A DNA stretch of 64,000 bases from DATJPR01 sp963752915 (GTDB lineage Bacteria > Bacteroidota > Ignavibacteria > UBA10030 > UBA6906), in assembly GCA_963752915.1 (NCBI GenBank), contig CAVVZZ010000011.1:764438-828437 (forward strand), in the 5' to 3' direction. Below are positions 26,817 through 38,098 of the stretch, piece by piece. A program made the position numbers and the translations under genes. Within the stretch, counting starts at the first letter, position 1, and each line of letters starts with the position of its first letter. Under the pieces are notes generated by a model, which was not told where the DNA came from, ran no database searches, and was given only the letters and a program-made list of their open reading frames with translations.

Positions 26817-27350
26817 GTGAGGCAATATAGACCTGCCCACCGACAATGTCAAACCCTTCATTCTCTTGAGGCAGTTGCATATGGGTGAGGGGAGTACTGT
26901 TGGTATCGATTTCTATCCGATTCCAGTGAGTCCGGGCATGAGTCAATAGAGAATGATGGGGGCCTTAGCGGTGTGTCCACGAACTCAAGATGCTGAAGTC
27001 GACCGAATTGAGCAGTCTGTCGAGAGATAAAGTGGATGAGCAGAATCGCTTCATCCTGTCACACGGAAGGGGTTCTTAGTTTTGCACCCACCAGGATCCA
27101 GATTCTTGCTGAAAGTCGATTCGTCTCTGAATTGGGAGAACCGGACCGATTGCGACTCAGAGTTTTCGGGTCTTCTGACTGGGCATAGTAGAATTACCCA
27201 AAGCTCACCCCCTTCACTCGAGCCCAAAGTAATCGCTGTGCGCTATGAAACATAATTGCGTAAGTAGGACTGGTCAAGTCGAGGTGTACGCTTGCACCAC
27301 CTATTTACTGCATCTCAAAACTATGTTAATCGAAAGGTGATGCCTGAAGC
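26817..27350. other. Intergenic region, nothing recognised
   Basis: Just over 500 bases between the structured element and the split membrane gene; no supported gene or repeat. Confidence 0.4.
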
Positions 27351-27483
27351 ATGAATCACGACCATAATGGAACACACAAGGATAAAGTCACCTCACGCTG
27401 CTATGTCGGCGAAAAATCCTATTTAAACCACTACGTCTGGTTTACCGTAGTTAGCATTCTGGTCGTGTGCATCGCTCACCTAG

Positions 27484-28806
27484 CAGGCTGTTGAAAAACC
27501 CCTAGAAATAGTTTGTCCGCATGTGTCGGATCGTCACGTTGACCTATTATATTTGCAGATCAACTTTCACGACGGAGTTCCGACACCATGCGTGGCGAAC
27601 AAGAAAAGCAACCTGTGCTGTTTAGTTATGTGTCGCAAGAAGATCGAATCCCTCAGAACCATCCGTTGCGACAATTGCGGACGCTGATCGATCCGATTCT
27701 TGCAGAGCAGTCGAGCCGATTCGAGGCTCTCTATTCTGACACAAGGCGGCCATCGATCGCCCCGGAGTACTTGTTGCGTGCGATGGTGCTGCAGGTTCTG
27801 TATTCGATCCGGAGCGAACGGCTCTTGATGGAGCAAGTGGACTACAATCTTCTGTTCCGCTGGTTCGTCGGGCTGTCGATGGACGCAGCCGTCTGGGATC
27901 ATTCCGTGTTCAGCAGGAACAGGGACCGGCTCCTGGATGGCGATATCGCCGACGAGTTTCTGAAAAAGGTTGTGGCCCTCGCGCACAGCAAGCACCTCCT
28001 GAGCGATGAGCACTTCACGGTCGATGGCACGCTTATCGAAGCATGGGCCGGTCAGAAGAGCTTCCGGAAAAAGACGAAACGCTCATCCTCTGACAAGGAT
28101 GACCCGGGCAATCCGACGATTGACTTTCACGGCGAAAAGCGCGCGAACGATACCCATCAGTCAACAACCGATCCCGAGGCACGCCTCTATAAGAAGAGTG
28201 CCGGGAAGGAATCGAAACTCTCCTTCATGGGACATGTCACGATGGACAATCGCCATGGCTTGGTCGTCTCCACTCGGTATACCCATGCAACCGGAAAAGC
28301 AGAGCGTGAAGCGGCCCATCCATGCTGGCAACGCTCGAAGAAACGCCGATCCACACGATTCACTCTGGGAGCGGACAAAGCCAATGACACGCGCGACTTT
28401 GTTGACAAATAGGGCGCTTGAAGTGACTCCCCATGTCGCACAGAACAACATGAATCGTGCCAGCGCGATCGATGAACGAACAACCCGGCATGCAGGCTAT
28501 ACGATCAGCCAACGGAAGAGAAAACTCATCGAAGAGATCTTTGGCTGGCTCAAGACGATAGGTCTCATGCGCAAGACCAGGCACAAAGGTGTCAAACGAG
28601 GCGGTTGGATGTTCACCTTCACCACCGCTGTGTACAATCTCTTGAGAATCAAGAACATCTTGAGTCTCTCAGCATGAGCTCACAGCTCGTGAGCGGCTGC
28701 CGCGAGAAACGGCAAGCCGTACACAGAACAAATACAGGTCCATCACGCCGTAAAAACTGTCTTCGATGAAAATGAAGACTCTTAAACTCGGTTTTTCAAC
28801 GACCTG
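27484..28806 (+). mobile_element. IS1182/IS5-like insertion sequence
   Basis: 1323 bases bounded by imperfect inverted repeats CAGGCTGTTGAAAAACC and CAGGTCGTTGAAAAACC (15 of 17 match). Flanked by a 4-base direct repeat CTAG (27480-27483 and 28807-28810), a palindromic target duplication typical of IS1182-type elements. Carries one frameshifted transposase gene. Confidence 0.85.
27588..28677 (+). pseudogene. IS1182-like transposase, frameshifted
   Basis: The first frame (27588-28412) has the family start (LFSYVSQEDRIPQNHPLRQL, then RPSIAPEYLLRAMVLQVLYS) and catalytic region (FTVDGTLIEAWAGQKSF). Within it, a stretch around 28310-28360 reads better in another frame (MLATLEETPIHTIH), so two compensating shifts occur. 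The frame then ends at DFVDK and continues in a third frame as ALEVTPHVAQNN and IEEIFGWLKTIGLM to 28677. With at least three shifts the enzyme should be inactive unless the shifts are assembly errors. Weak start context; GAGTTCC lies upstream. Confidence 0.8.
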
Positions 28807-28966
28807 CTAGAGTTTATGAGGATGAGCCGCCAAGCATACGAGCATTTCCCGTTTAGTATCGGCTTCGTGCTACACAGCCGAATAACTTGCACCGTAGTTG
28901 GAATTTGAGAACAGAGCGCCTCGTATCTCCGCGCCGGAGAATTACAATATCGCGTTGTCTTGGCGC

Positions 28967-31900
28967 TCATTTCAAAAGAATTAGCTTCCGCGTCAGAATG
29001 AAGGCCCCTGCTTGTATTCGATACCAATATATCCCACTTGCCAGGTTCGTGGCATCGAGATTGACGTCATGACTTCCCGCTCCCACCTCGGCGTTTACCA
29101 AATCCAGCACCTTTTGTCCCAGGGTGTTGTAGACAGAGAGAATTACATGAATATTCTTGGGAATAGAATATCGAATTGTTGCGGTAGAGTTAAAGGGGTT
29201 TGGATAATTCTGCAAGAGCGCAAAAGCATTTGGTGCATTTGGACTTCTGAGTCCGATGTAGCTCGGGGTACTCATTCGAAACAACCGCAGTGAATCCTCG
29301 ACCATTCCCCCAGGGACCTCCCGGATATCATAACGCAAATACAAGTTCGCCAAGAAGGGTCCGCCCCCTTCAGACGAGATCGAATACACACGGTTAACGG
29401 CAGCATTTGTCGTCGACGGAGATGGGCGTGGAATCTTTATACTCCAACGGGAGAATTCATCAACGGTATCGGCGATTACAACTCGATGTTGATTGTCCAC
29501 CCTGCTTCTTACTTCAAGCCATCTGTCTCCAAATGTGTCAGGCGAAGTTCCAGGATAGGTCGTAATAGACACCCAATGAGGAGGAGAAGAACTGAAACCT
29601 ATTCGGGTCTCCTTTGATTCAAATGAATAAGGCATTGAAGCGTCCGGCGAGACTCTTCGTGTTACTGTGCCAGCAGTGATCTTCCCTGCCCCTTCAATCG
29701 CGGCGGGGTCATCATTAGTGATCTTCAGCGTGTCTTGCGGACGGAGGTCGAGATCCTGCAAGCAAAACAAATTGCCCCGAATCTCGATATTCCCAGAGCT
29801 GATTACCGCCGCCGATGTATCAATCACCAAGCTATAGAATGCACTCTCTACAGAAGTTCTCCCCTTTAACCAAATTGTGGAACTTCCCGGTGAGAAGTTC
29901 CCTCGGTCACTTCCGCTTGGCTTTGCAGGAGACGACAGTGAACCTACCTGCCATCGTCCGCCGACGACTACGTATACCCGGGCAGTCGGTTGTATCTGCA
30001 AAGATCCACCAATTTGGACGTCACCCAAGACAACTAGTTTTGATATAGAGTCGGTTACTGTCAATCTACCCCCCGGGAGAATGGTAAGCGCACCAATTAC
30101 GACTTGCTCAGCCCATCGGTCAATGATGGGACTTCGTTCGGCATCGGGGATAACAACACTGTCCCCCGGCAAAGGAAGCGTGCTCGGCACCCAGTTGCCA
30201 GGCGTTGACCACGATGAGTCCACAGCTCCAGTCCAACTCCACAACTTCTCTGCCAGAGGGGAAAAAGCACGGCAGAGAATAGTGCAATTGTTGCCGGCAA
30301 TATATTCCACCCAGCCATTGCCGTTTCTTACGGCTCGCACGGAACTTAAGAAGTTGTTGCTTGGACTCGTCGCTTCTAACCATGACAGTCCTCCATCTGT
30401 TGTCTCGATCATGGTTCCATCCCACCACGCCACAGCTAGCCCGTTGAGCGAATCCGTGAAGGTCACGGACGTGAGTTCCGGAGGGTACGTCGAAGAGTAC
30501 GAAACAGGAACCAGAATCCATGACGTACCGCCATCGGTGGTCCGAAGACGGTTCCTGCAGAACCAACTGCTACACCCGAGTTATCATTTCTGAAGAATAC
30601 ACCTTCTGCACAAGCAATATTTGGCAGGGAGGAGTCAAGGAGTGTGCGCTCCAATTGTTTCCGCGGTCAGTCGTTTTCGGGTTAGGCCGTCGTTTAACTG
30701 ACGGTCACGTCTATCAACAATTCCTCTTGACCCATCGACAAAAGAGCTTTTTATACCCGTGAGCGGTTAAACGAGGACTCTGGAGCTGTTCCCAGACGAG
30801 CCCAGAATTTCTCATGCGTGCAGTTGGTACCGGCCCAGCCCACAACGAAACCCGTGTCGATATTAACGAGGAGGCAAGAAAAAGAAATTGGGTCTTTGTC
30901 TACGGAGGGCTCGGTTGTTGAGTCCAAAGCTCTTCTCCTCCGTCGGTCGTGTGCAGAATCACGCCGAGATCCCCCACTATAGTCGCGTGAGTCGAATTCT
31001 CAGCCCATACGCCATTGTAAAAGGCAGGCACCGACGCGGATTGCTGTGTCCAATTCACTCCCCCATTCGTGGTTTTCAAGATACTTCTCATGTCTCCCAC
31101 GCAGAATCCAACTTGCGGACAGGGAAAGCTCAAATCATTTAGCCAGTGCCCTATGTGTGTGCTCATAATGTGCCAGCCATCAGCTGAGCCTCCGTTTCTG
31201 CTCCCATTCCAGTAGACGACGCCGCCTTCTCCAACAGCTACTCCAGTGCCGTCGCGAAGTATTGACGCACTACTCAGTACCCTGTTTGGGTTTTCGATCA
31301 ACAATTCTCTAGCCCAGCCTTGTCCGCCATTGGATGTTCTCCAAATTTCTGAATCCCCGACAAAATAACCAGTTGTATCGTCGTAGAACACTATGTCGTA
31401 AGGCAATCCAGGCATGAAACAAGGAATCCAGCTCTCTCCTGCATCGGTCGTCCTTCGTAGTAATCCATTCTCCTGCGTGACGTACCCGTTTGTCGGAGAG
31501 GTAAAAAAGATGGCATTGATTGGATTTTCAGTTATGAAGGGCCTTGTAACGACCCTCCAACTCTCCCCAACATCCGTCGTTGCGATCACATTCCCACTAT
31601 CACTTATCGCAAATGCATGGGAGGAATCCACAATACTTATTTTTCTCAGACTACCCCCAGGAACGTTTCCGATCCTTTGCCAGTTGTTTCCTCCATCTGT
31701 GCTCTTCAGAATTGCCCCCCTCCCCCCGGTGAATAGCCACCAACCGCAAGGGCAAAATCATTACGCCAGATCCCGACGTCATGAAGACTCACTTCATCGA
31801 TTAAACCTATCACCGACCAGTTGAGCCCCGCGTCCTTTGATCTAAGAATTACCCCTCCTTCATTTACAGCATAGCCGAAATGATGATCCACAAAACGCAC

Positions 31901-32293
31901 TGCTTCTATTGGAGTTGAACCCGCGAACCGAGGCAACACTGACCACGATTTTCCTCCGTCGTTCGTCCGAATTATCGTTCCCGCAGCCCCAGCCGCAATT
32001 ACAGTATCAGGACCAAGGACGGCAACACTAAATAGATCGTTTCCTTGCGGGAGTGGATTCAACCATTGCCATCCAGTCACCGGGGTGCTAGCTGCGAGCC
32101 CCGCTCTTTTTGATAGGCTTGACTTAGCTCGTTCGCCCGCGAACTTCCTGGTAAAGATATTGCTTCCTCGCGCTTTGAAGGCTGGGTAGTCATCCTTGCC
32201 AGCAGTACCTGTCGTCTGTCCCTGCGAAGGGTCAGCCAAAAGGACTAGGATTACGAAAACCGCGAAAACTGGACCTGTCTTGCTGCTTCCCAT
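28967..32293 (-). pseudogene. Large secreted YCF48-repeat/T9SS protein, broken by frameshifts (paralogue B)
   Basis: One gene of about 1100 codons in several frames. 32293-31706 has a signal peptide, a linker, GWQWLNPLPQGNDLFSVAVL and YCF48-type repeats (TIIRTNDGGKSWSVL). The frame is lost at a CCGGGGGGAGGGGGGC run near 31710. 31690-30900 continues with more repeats (LLRRTTDAGESW, ILKTTNGGVNW), and 30890-30470 is scattered over three frames. 30466-28967 holds the last repeats, a WSWTGAVDSSWSTPGNW module and a complete sorting domain (LLQNYPNPFNSTATIRYSIP). YCF48 repeats are bladed and bind other molecules. Both paralogues (see 34155) share this order. Real decay or indels in the assembly cannot be separated here. 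Confidence 0.8.
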
Positions 32294-32304
32294 ACCGCCT
32301 CTGA

Positions 32305-33957
32305 TTATTTCATGAGCAGCAACTTCTTCGTCTCCACGAACGAGTCAGATTGGAGGCGATAGAAGTAGACACCGCTCGCGAGATTCGAGCCATCGAACTT
32401 GACTTCGTGAAATCCTGCATCCATCCTTTGATTGATCAACATAGACACTTCGCGTCCCAGGATGTCGTGCACCGACAAGGTCACTTGTGATGACTTGGGC
32501 AACTCGAATTTGATGGTTGTCGTCGCGTTGAATGGATTCGGGAAATTCTGGCTGAGTACGGCGCAAATTGGAATCTCGGGATTTCGAGACTGCGGGACGC
32601 CAAGGGTCTTTTCTGATGTGAAGAGGCTGAGAGAATCTTCTATCAAGTTAGGCGGGAGGTTCTCGGCATCATAGCCCAAAGATAGCGTAGCCCGAAACGC
32701 CTGATCCGCAGGAGCTTCCGAACTCTCCACATTCATAGCACGGATTGTGTAGACGGTCTTGATGGCTTGGCCAGCTGGTCTCGGGATTCGAATTGACCAT
32801 CTCGAGAAATTAGACACGCTATCAGATATGACGGAGTGCGTTGCAGGATCAGCGTGGCTCGGCACAGGAGACCAGACATCCCCCGTAGAATCTGGATTCA
32901 CATTTTCTGACACTGTAATAGAAATACTCGATGGTATTGATCCTTGCCGAAGGAATCGCACATACGTTGAGGGCGACCCAAACCGGTATGTACCTGATAC
33001 CGTAGAATCGATCGCTCGAATGACTGTCCCCCCATTTATCATTCCAATGCCTGAAAGAGCGGTAGTATCTCCGTCGAGAATAGAAACGGAATCACAATTC
33101 TCTGGGTTCATTGAGCCATCTAGCACAAACATATGATTCACCCTTATGCTACCCGACAATCGTGTCGCGGTGGACTCAGGGACCAGAAGATTAAAAAAAC
33201 TCGATCCGGCAGAACTTGTGCTAAGTATTCGTCCCACTTGGACCGTAGATTGACCAGGCTCAAACTCCCCGGTTTGAATCCACGACCCGTCACATTTGAA
33301 AGAAGTCGATGCACTATCCGTAATTCTTATGCTGCCACGGTTCACAAGTGAATCGAGAATCTCCACTTGCCCCTCCTGACCTATAAATACAGTCGCTGAA
33401 TCTTGGACCATCATTCCAAGGAGCCTCACACTAGTCTCGATACGGGGAGGCGTTTGCGATGGGTAAACCACAGCAACAAGTCTATCGATGGGCACGGATC
33501 GATCCCAGTTTGCAGGGTTAGTCCAATCATTCGAAATTGCATTGGGTTTCCACACTCTAGTCCGCGGTGTACTTCCCATCTCAAAATTAAGAGTTCGATG
33601 TTCACCAGGAATAAGTGTAACAGAACGAGTGTAACCAGAAGGTGGGAAAGACGAGATCCAATTTTCGGATAGGGTATAAGGTGGAATTGTAATGGAATAG
33701 ACTATCCCAGAAGGTATGTCAAACGCGCAAGTAGCGATGCCATTGACATCTGTTATTCCCTGTTGGTGTTGCGTTCCTGCAGAGACATTCACTCCCATGT
33801 TCGGCAGCCCCGGCTCACCCGTGTCCAGAGAACCATTAATATTGTAATCATCATAAGCTCGAACGTTAATAGTGAGCGTGCCATTCTGACCCTGGGTGAA
33901 ACTAGGCCAACAGAAAGCAAGAATTGATATTAGAGCGCAACAGAACGGGGATTTCAT
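32305..33957 (-). CDS. Secreted protein with T9SS sorting domain
   Basis: 550 residues from the ATG at 33957, where a signal peptide begins (MKSPFCCALISILAFCWPSF); the frame runs to 34236 but that part overlaps the tail of the upstream gene and is not protein-like. An SdrD/Cna-B-type fold at about 25-140 (NVRAYDDYNINGSLDTGEPG, GVNVSAGTQHQQGITD) precedes a region with the W-x-x-x-x-I-S-N-D-W-T-N-P-A-N-W module shared with both paralogues. The complete sorting domain ends in SDSFVETKKLLLMK. It ends 11 bases before the start of the next T9SS gene, so the three large genes form an operon. Intact over 1.65 kb. Confidence 0.8.
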   Translation of the reverse strand: MKSPFCCALISILAFCWPSFTQGQNGTLTINVRAYDDYNINGSLDTGEPGLPNMGVNVSAGTQHQQGITDVNGIATCAFDIPSGIVYSITIPPYTLSENWISSFPPSGYTRSVTLIPGEHRTLNFEMGSTPRTRVWKPNAISNDWTNPANWDRSVPIDRLVAVVYPSQTPPRIETSVRLLGMMVQDSATVFIGQEGQVEILDSLVNRGSIRITDSASTSFKCDGSWIQTGEFEPGQSTVQVGRILSTSSAGSSFFNLLVPESTATRLSGSIRVNHMFVLDGSMNPENCDSVSILDGDTTALSGIGMINGGTVIRAIDSTVSGTYRFGSPSTYVRFLRQGSIPSSISITVSENVNPDSTGDVWSPVPSHADPATHSVISDSVSNFSRWSIRIPRPAGQAIKTVYTIRAMNVESSEAPADQAFRATLSLGYDAENLPPNLIEDSLSLFTSEKTLGVPQSRNPEIPICAVLSQNFPNPFNATTTIKFELPKSSQVTLSVHDILGREVSMLINQRMDAGFHEVKFDGSNLASGVYFYRLQSDSFVETKKLLLMK

Positions 33958-34154
33958 TCTTGATGCCGTAGATTGAGATGATGGTGGGGATGCATCATAT
34001 TCTGCTCTCAATGACGTTTGTTGGGTTCGACGTATGGTTGCCTTTTGCACCCAATTGGAAAACCCGACAGAGCGGTGATTCGTAATCCTGGCACCGCTCA
34101 GATAGCGCAGGTTGGCCGAAGAATCGACAATTCTTAAGTTGGCATCACCTGATA

Positions 34155-37100
34155 CTATTTCAACAATAGCATTTTTCTTGTGGCTATGAATTGGCTTGCT
34201 TGGATTCGGCAGAAGTAAGTTCCTGAAGCCAGACACCGAGCGTCGACCAGCACATCGTGAAACCCTGCCTCGACATCGCCGTCGACCGGTCGAGCCACCT
34301 CTTGTCCAAGCAGGTTGAACAGCGACAGGATTACTTGACTTCTATGTACTAGTCCATAACGAATCACGCATGAAGAGTTGAAGGGATTCGGATAGCTCTG
34401 GTAGAGTTCATCATGCTGCGGAATCAAGTATCCAAATCCTCCTTTCGGTACGCGTCCGACTGCTAGTGTCCGAAACAAACGAAGGGCGTCCTCCTGAACT
34501 CCGGTTCAAACTCAGACGCGTCGTACCGCAGCGAAATGGTCGCAGCAAACGATTCGCCTTCGGTTGCTCCAATGTCATAGACCCTTTGGACGGACGAATT
34601 GCCTCCTTGCTGTGTTTGGAGAATATTTCTGTTGTCCAGCGAGAGAAGCCATGCACGCTGTCGGCTATTACCGTGTCAGTAATGGGGTCAGCGTAACTGG
34701 GTACTTCAACCCAGCCGCTACCCAGGGAATCAGGATTGACTCCTGCATAAGCCCTCATCGTCACAACTGATGGAGCAACGCCACGGGCAAACCGCGCATA
34801 TGTATAGGCACTCTCGAACTGATAGTTCTCTCCAACATTACTACGGATAAACCTCTGAACTAGCCCATTCCCTCTGATTGTGCCTCTACCCCGGAAGATA
34901 GCCTCGGGATCATCATTACTCACAAACATTGTGTCAATACTTCTGAGTATGATTTCCCCCGACAGACTCATAATGCCACCGACGAGAACGTTACGGGTAG
35001 TCTGCATGGTCATAGCACTTACCAAGATGACGTTATAGAAGTTGTTCTCGAACCTACCTGACCCGTGAAGTGAACTGTCGAGCTTGCTGGGAGGAACCCT
35101 CAATCAACTCCCGTCATCACGTTCTTCTTGCCGAAGCCGAGATCCGATTGTCCTCCTGGCATAACCGTCCAGCTTCCTCCGGTGATAATAACTGTCTGAG
35201 CGTCCGCGGCTATCTCGAGCGTTCCAAAAATCGTAACATCACCGAGAACCACGAGCCTTTTCCAGGGTGTCGGTAATTGTCAGGATCCGCCAGGCAATAT
35301 GATGAGCGAGGCATTTACAATTTGTTGTTGTTCCTTGTAAACCACCGGATGTCGAACGGATTCGGGGATAATCACACTGTCTCCTGGAATTGGTAGTCCC
35401 ATCGGGCTCCAATTCTCAGGATTGTGCCAGAAGAGTCGGCACTACCGGTCCGAGTCCAGGTTTTAGGCTGAAGAGGGGAAACAGTGCTCATAGGATGTTA
35501 CCGCCGATTACATACATACCGAAGAAAACCTGTCGAATTCTTCGAATGGCAGACGCTTTTGAGATATTGGTCCGTAGGAGTCGGTTCTTGCATCGATGTT
35601 TTCCTCCGTCAGTTGTATGAAGGACTAGGCCGGATACCCGACTATTGTCCCTTCACTACTCGACGGAAGGATACCCAGAACGAGTCCGTGCCCGGGATCT
35701 CTTTTTGAATCTCCCACGAGCTTCCGGAATCGGTGGTTCGCATGATTACACTTCTCATCACCTCTTCCTTCTACATACTTCGTCGATCCGACAGCAGTGC
35801 CGTGCATCTTGTCGCTGAACGCAACACCGTAAAGATGGGTACCAAACCAAGGGAAGTAGATATCAATCGGCTGAGTCTTAGGTTGCAGCCTAGTGGATTA
35901 CTTGCTCTGTCCAAGACAGTCCACCATCTGAGGTTCGTAAGGTTACTGGCCCCGCTTCACTAGTTCCCACTGCACATATATTCAGTGTGTCTAGTATGTC
36001 GAGACTCATTATTTTCGATGAACTACCCACGTTTGGCATCAAGGACCAATGTTCTCCACCATCAGAAGTTTTGTAACAAACGCATGAATCTCCTGCAAGC
36101 ACCCCAAACCTTTCGTTGAGAAATTTCACGGTAAACAACCAAATGAATCTCTTCGGATGATCCTGATGCGTCCAGGTTTTTCCAGCGTCAGTTGTACCCC
36201 AGATCTTACCCTCGTCCCCGACCGCTGTCGCCTTCGTGGAATCAGCGAAGGCAACCGCAAAGATGTCTTCCATAGGATTTGTCCTGAATCCAGTCCAAGA
36301 CAACCCACCATCGGTCGAAGGCCATATGTCAACGCGATTGGGGATATCAGAACCAACCGCAATTCCTGCTCTCCTATCGCCGAAAGCGATTCCAAACAAG
36401 TTCCCTCGAGGACCATGCGTCAGACTCTTCCACGAATCTCCCAAATCCGTCGTGAGGAAAACCTCCCCGTTAATGCCCGCGACCGCGGCTGTAGTTGCCC
36501 CGCAGAAAGAGATTGCGTGTGGCTCTGAGCCGATGAGAGTGTTCTTTGATAGCCAATTTTTTCCTCCATCGGAGGTAGAGAACACAGAAGAGCCGCCTAT
36601 GTCCTGACCAACAGCCAATCCACGACTCGAATCATAGAACGCAATTGCCTCAAAGTTGCAAGTGAATGGCTTCGTGTCCAGAAGCCCACCGTTTGTAGAG
36701 TGGATAATTTTGTCCGCGATCGTTCCAGCCTCAATGGATTGGACCACCCCAAATGCATCAAGAGGGGTTCGATGCGCTATACCAACGATCCACAGGTTTG
36801 TGTCAGGCGCACTTGAAGTCCAACTTACACCTCCATTAGAAGTGGTGACTATCACGCCTTTCATACCCGCAGCAATCGCATGATTGCTATCACCCATTGA
36901 AATGCACAATAGATAATTCGAAACTTTTGCCGTCTTTTCAACACTCCACGTCATTCCAGCATCTCGAGTTCGGATAATGACGTTGCCAGCTGCCATCCCA
37001 TTCTTCTCATCGAGAAACACTATCGAGCTGAGACCACCAACCTCGGGGATTCCCTCCAAGTTATTCCAAGATAGACCGCCATCAGTAGTTCTTAACATGA

Positions 37101-37611
37101 GGCCATTGTCCCTGACCGCCACTCCAGTAAGTGAATCGCAGAAGGCAACAGCTCGATATGGAGATTTCCAGCCAATTGTCTTATCCTCGACGATCTGCCA
37201 GGTTTCTCCTTGGTTTGCTGTTCGCATAGAATTACCCATGCTCCCGACGACCACGGCTGTCTGAGCATGGAAGAGCTTTATACCAAACAGATCGTTTCCT
37301 TGCGGGATCGGGTTGAGCCATTGCCATGGCGACCGTTGGCTTGATAAGTTAATCCATGGGAGTAATACGCCAGAAGGCTCTGTTGTCCGACCCAGCTTTT
37401 GCTGGGGAGACTGAAAAGGCGAACCATTGCGTACCCAGGATGTTCTGTTGAGCAAGCTAGGTTGAACCAATTGGGAAAACAGAAGGTCACGCGAACAAAT
37501 CAGATATAAAAGGAAAACCAATATAACTCTCGACTTGAGTAACTTCCCCCGCCAGCTCTGCGGCGGTATCCTAGCCAATATATGATTACACCCAATATGC
37601 CATAGAATCAT
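34155..37611 (-). pseudogene. Large secreted YCF48-repeat/T9SS protein, broken by frameshifts (paralogue A)
   Basis: The front (37611-35890) is clean: signal peptide (SRVILVFLLYLICSRDLLFS), WQWLNPIPQGNDLFGIKLFH and at least eight YCF48 repeats (MLRTTDGGLSWNNL, VFSTSDGGKNWLSK, WGTTDAGKTWTHQD). Three possible starts lie at 37626 (TTG), 37620 and 37611; GAGG before 37611 favours the last. 35890-35100 is scattered over several frames (VIMRTTDSGSSWEIQ is still readable). 35103-34411 and 34478-34155 carry the middle module and the sorting domain (YQSYPNPFNSSCVIRYGL) in two frames. Same order as the paralogue at 28967-32293, and just upstream of the 32305 gene on the same strand. Confidence 0.8.
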
Positions 37612-38098
37612 GATCCACATCCTCAATTCTCTTTTGAGAGAGATCTTATCGTCCGACTGATCCGCCTACTGCCGTGCAACAGACAATAATTCTGAATCGG
37701 AGCTATATCCTGCAAAGTCAAGATCCATCTAGACAAACTGACATCTCCGAAAATCAAGAGGTGACATGTTTTTTGCCTTTTGAAAACCATCTTAGCATGC
37801 CGTCTCTGTCGGAAATAGCTGCATGGAGCTCTGCCAAGCCCATGACAATGGATCCGTTTGTTGAATCGAGGTCAAAGGCTCGCTTTGCTTGCTGAAAAAA
37901 GACTCTCAGATGTTCTTCCTTAGGCGTGCTTGAAAGAGTGCAATAAGAAGAAGCGATTCTGAGTTTCTGGGATTCTTGGAAAAATCATTCTCTGCAATCT
38001 CCAGCCCTACGGCAAAAATGTGCATTGAGGCATTCCTCTGACCCCTCACAAAAGTTTAACCAGGCCGGCGTGATAAAGCAGCCTATAGCTGGAGGGAT
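37612..38098. other. Intergenic region, nothing recognised
   Basis: About 490 bases upstream of the YCF48 operon; presumably holds its promoter. No supported gene. Confidence 0.4.

Larger units (their letters stand above)
27351..28908 (+). pseudogene. Small membrane-protein gene split by the IS1182-like element
   Basis: AAAGGTGATG precedes an ATG at 27351. The 5' part (27351-27483) encodes MNHDHNGTHKDKVTSRCYVG and then a membrane helix (WFTVVSILVVCIAH). Removing the element and one CTAG target copy restores the frame, which runs on from 28811 as LEFMRMSRQAYEHFPFSIGF to a TGA at 28906-28908, giving about 76 residues. In the present sequence the frame ends a few codons inside the insertion. 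Family unknown. The clean restoration shows the insertion hit an intact gene. Confidence 0.6.
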
